DNA of 6,286 bases from Candidatus Nitrosymbiomonas sp. (lineage in GTDB: Bacteria; Sysuimicrobiota; Sysuimicrobiia; Sysuimicrobiales; Humicultoraceae), in contig DYHL01000001.1 in the NCBI GenBank assembly GCA_020724185.1, positions 1 through 6,286 of the forward strand. The letters run 5' to 3'. This document shows, piece by piece, positions 5,036 to 6,286 of this stretch. Position 1 is the first letter of the stretch. Every line of letters starts with the position of its first letter. The position numbers were made by a program, and so were the translations under genes. Below the pieces are notes generated by a model. It was not told where the DNA came from. It saw nothing but the letters and a program-made list of their open reading frames with translations, and did no database searches.

Positions 5036-5383
5036 GTGACAGGCGTTGTCGACACCGCAACGCTAGGCACCGAGGACACTCCCTACGCCGTCTACCGGCG
5101 GATCTTTGGCACGGAACGGATTGTAATGAGCTTGGTCAACGTCCGTCCCTGCTGTGAGGTCCCAACGCACGTCCATAACGACGAAGAGCAAGTCTACTAC
5201 GTCCTGCGGGGCCACGGCACGGTGACCCTCGGGCAGGAGCGCTGCGCGGTCGGACCAGGCCACGCCGTCTACATTCCCCTCGGGACGCAGCACGGCGTGT
5301 CCAACGACAGCCCGACGGAATTGCTGGAGTATCTCTACGTCGTGTCCTGTGTCAGGCCGGAGAGTGGAGCGGGAACCGGATAG
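5036..5383 (+). CDS. Small single-domain cupin protein
   Basis: 115 aa from the GTG at 5036. An in-frame ATG exists at 4982, but it lies inside the repeat and lacks a ribosome site, whereas GGGAGGG (5023-5029) sits 6 nt before the GTG. Cupin motif 1 is seen as PTHVHNDEEQVYYVLRGHG (43-61) with His45, His47 and Glu50 or Glu51 as metal ligands. Cupin motif 2 is GHAVYIPLGTQHGVSND (75-91) with His86. This is the Cupin_2 type of metal-binding beta-barrel. Such small cupins near sugar transport genes are often sugar isomerases, mutarotase-like proteins or sugar-binding accessory proteins, but the reaction here cannot be assigned. The gene lies 45 bp upstream of the solute-binding protein gene on the same strand and probably shares its transcript. 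Expression is likely governed by the repeat-borne regulatory region just upstream. Confidence 0.88.
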   Translation: MTGVVDTATLGTEDTPYAVYRRIFGTERIVMSLVNVRPCCEVPTHVHNDEEQVYYVLRGHGTVTLGQERCAVGPGHAVYIPLGTQHGVSNDSPTELLEYLYVVSCVRPESGAGTG

Positions 5384-5428
5384 GCCACCGCCCTCCTCCC
5401 GGCACTTTGGATGACAGGAGGGATTGCG

Positions 5429-6286
5429 ATGCGCACGCGACGGCCTTGCCACTTCGGCTCCCTGGGGTTGTGCGCCCTGCTGGTCGCCGGCCTTCTCGCC
5501 GTAGTGCCAGCATATGGTGCGCCCACCGTCCGGATAAGCCTCTGGGGCGGCTTCCCGGAGATCGGCCCCTTCTATGAAAGGATGGCTGCGGACTACCGCC
5601 GCGCCAATCCAACGGTCGAGATCTCGATCCTCACGCACCCGTTGCGCGACTTCGAGCGCAAGCTGGCCGCGACGATCCCTGCCGATACAGCGGCCGACAT
5701 TCTTGAGATCTCAACCTACGCCCTGCAGCGGTTCATTGAGGCGGGATTCATCCCGCCCAACACGCGGGCGCAGGAGGCCTTCGTGCAGAGCAAGTCGTTC
5801 CCGGAGGTCATGCAAACCATTAACACCTACCAGCGCAAGACCTACGGTGTGCCGTTCTTCCAGGGTCGCCAAGTGTTATTCTGGAACATCAAGATGTTCC
5901 AGGAAGCCGGACTGAGGCGGGCACCCCAGACATGGGATGAGGTCGTCGAGTACTGTCAAAAGCTCACCAAACGGGACGCGACCGGCAGGATCGCGCAAGG
6001 GGGTATCGGGCTCAGACTCTTTGGCGGTGGCAGCGGCGTGGGCGAGAAGTGGTGGTTCTGGCTCTATCCGGCCGGTGGGACCATCATTGAGGCTCGCATT
6101 GGCGGTAAGTATCGCGCAGGATACAACAACCAGGCCGGGCGCGATGCGTTGAAGCTGTATGTGGATCTCGTTCACAAGTACAAGTGCGACGACCCCACGC
6201 TGAAGCGCGATGCGGAGGCCTTCGCCCTCGAACAGTCGGCCATGTTCACCCGGGAATCCTGGGTGATTGGCTTCCTCCGAGCCAAC
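5429..6286 (+). CDS. ABC transporter extracellular solute-binding protein (family 1), 3' end cut by window
   Basis: 286 codons are open to the window edge; family members are about 400-450 aa, so roughly a third is missing. The start ATG has AGGAGGG (5416-5422) 6 nt upstream. The N-terminus is a Sec signal peptide: basic MRTRRP, hydrophobic LGLCALLVAGLLAVV, and a probable cleavage near AYGA (28-31). There is no lipobox. The mature protein starts VRISLWGGFPEIGPFYERMAADY, the usual opening of sugar-binding SBP_bac_1 proteins, and continues with NPTVEISIL (60-68), a KLAATIPADTAADILEIS segment (78-95), YGVPFFQGRQVLFWNIKMFQEAG (start near 139) with the family's typical Tyr-Asn-like strand, and PQTWDEVVEYCQKLTKRD. 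It would capture a sugar or similar solute outside the membrane and deliver it to ABC permeases, expected just downstream. Ligand unknown; it is probably linked to the substrate of the isomerases at the left. Confidence 0.92.
   Translation, partial: MRTRRPCHFGSLGLCALLVAGLLAVVPAYGAPTVRISLWGGFPEIGPFYERMAADYRRANPTVEISILTHPLRDFERKLAATIPADTAADILEISTYALQRFIEAGFIPPNTRAQEAFVQSKSFPEVMQTINTYQRKTYGVPFFQGRQVLFWNIKMFQEAGLRRAPQTWDEVVEYCQKLTKRDATGRIAQGGIGLRLFGGGSGVGEKWWFWLYPAGGTIIEARIGGKYRAGYNNQAGRDALKLYVDLVHKYKCDDPTLKRDAEAFALEQSAMFTRESWVIGFLRAN

Noticed and set aside
1..6286. CRISPR arrays, tRNA or rRNA genes.
   Set aside because: No regularly spaced short repeats and no tRNA-like or rRNA-like conserved sequence were seen on either strand.

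Overview
The window carries a GC-rich bacterial carbohydrate-catabolism locus. The organism is probably a free-living, poorly characterised lineage: codon use is GC-biased, Shine-Dalgarno sequences are strong AAGGAGG types, and the solute-binding protein has a plain Sec signal without a lipobox, which hints at a diderm envelope. I cannot name the taxon from the sequence.

Left part (1-2606, minus strand): a tightly coupled operon read leftwards. It encodes a LacI-type repressor (GTG start at 2606), a xylose-isomerase-like TIM-barrel sugar isomerase/epimerase, and a SIS-domain sugar isomerase of the UPF0309 type that runs off the window. Both junctions are 4-bp ATGA stop/start overlaps, each preceded by an identical AAGGAGG placed 7 nt from the ATG.

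Middle (2607-4649): a divergent intergenic region, then a plus-strand pair. The pair is a uroporphyrinogen-decarboxylase-family (MtaA/CmuA-like) methyltransferase and a two-domain B12-binding corrinoid protein of the MtaC/MtbC/MttC type. Together they suggest corrinoid-dependent methyl transfer. No substrate-specific methyltransferase (MtaB/MttB type) is in view.

Right part (4650-6286): about 390 bp without an intact gene, then a small cupin (GTG start at 5036) and the 5' part of an ABC-transporter extracellular solute-binding protein, which runs off the window. The gap holds the 3' end of a decayed IS481/IS3-like insertion sequence. Joined to it is a second copy of the lacI upstream region, including a decayed first stretch of a lacI-like gene.

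The main non-genic signal is this imperfect direct repeat (2571-2759 and 4818-5006). It aligns without gaps at a constant offset of 2247 bp. By hand count it is about 77% identical overall and about 89% over an 80-bp non-coding core in which all nine differences are transitions. Both copies hold a cre/LacI-family-like operator candidate and a dyad, and both lie upstream of plus-strand genes. My inference is that one LacI regulator controls both promoters, coupling sugar uptake (cupin and ABC transporter), sugar isomerisation (TIM barrel and SIS) and a corrinoid methyl-transfer step. A speculative reading is use of an O-methylated sugar or polyol.
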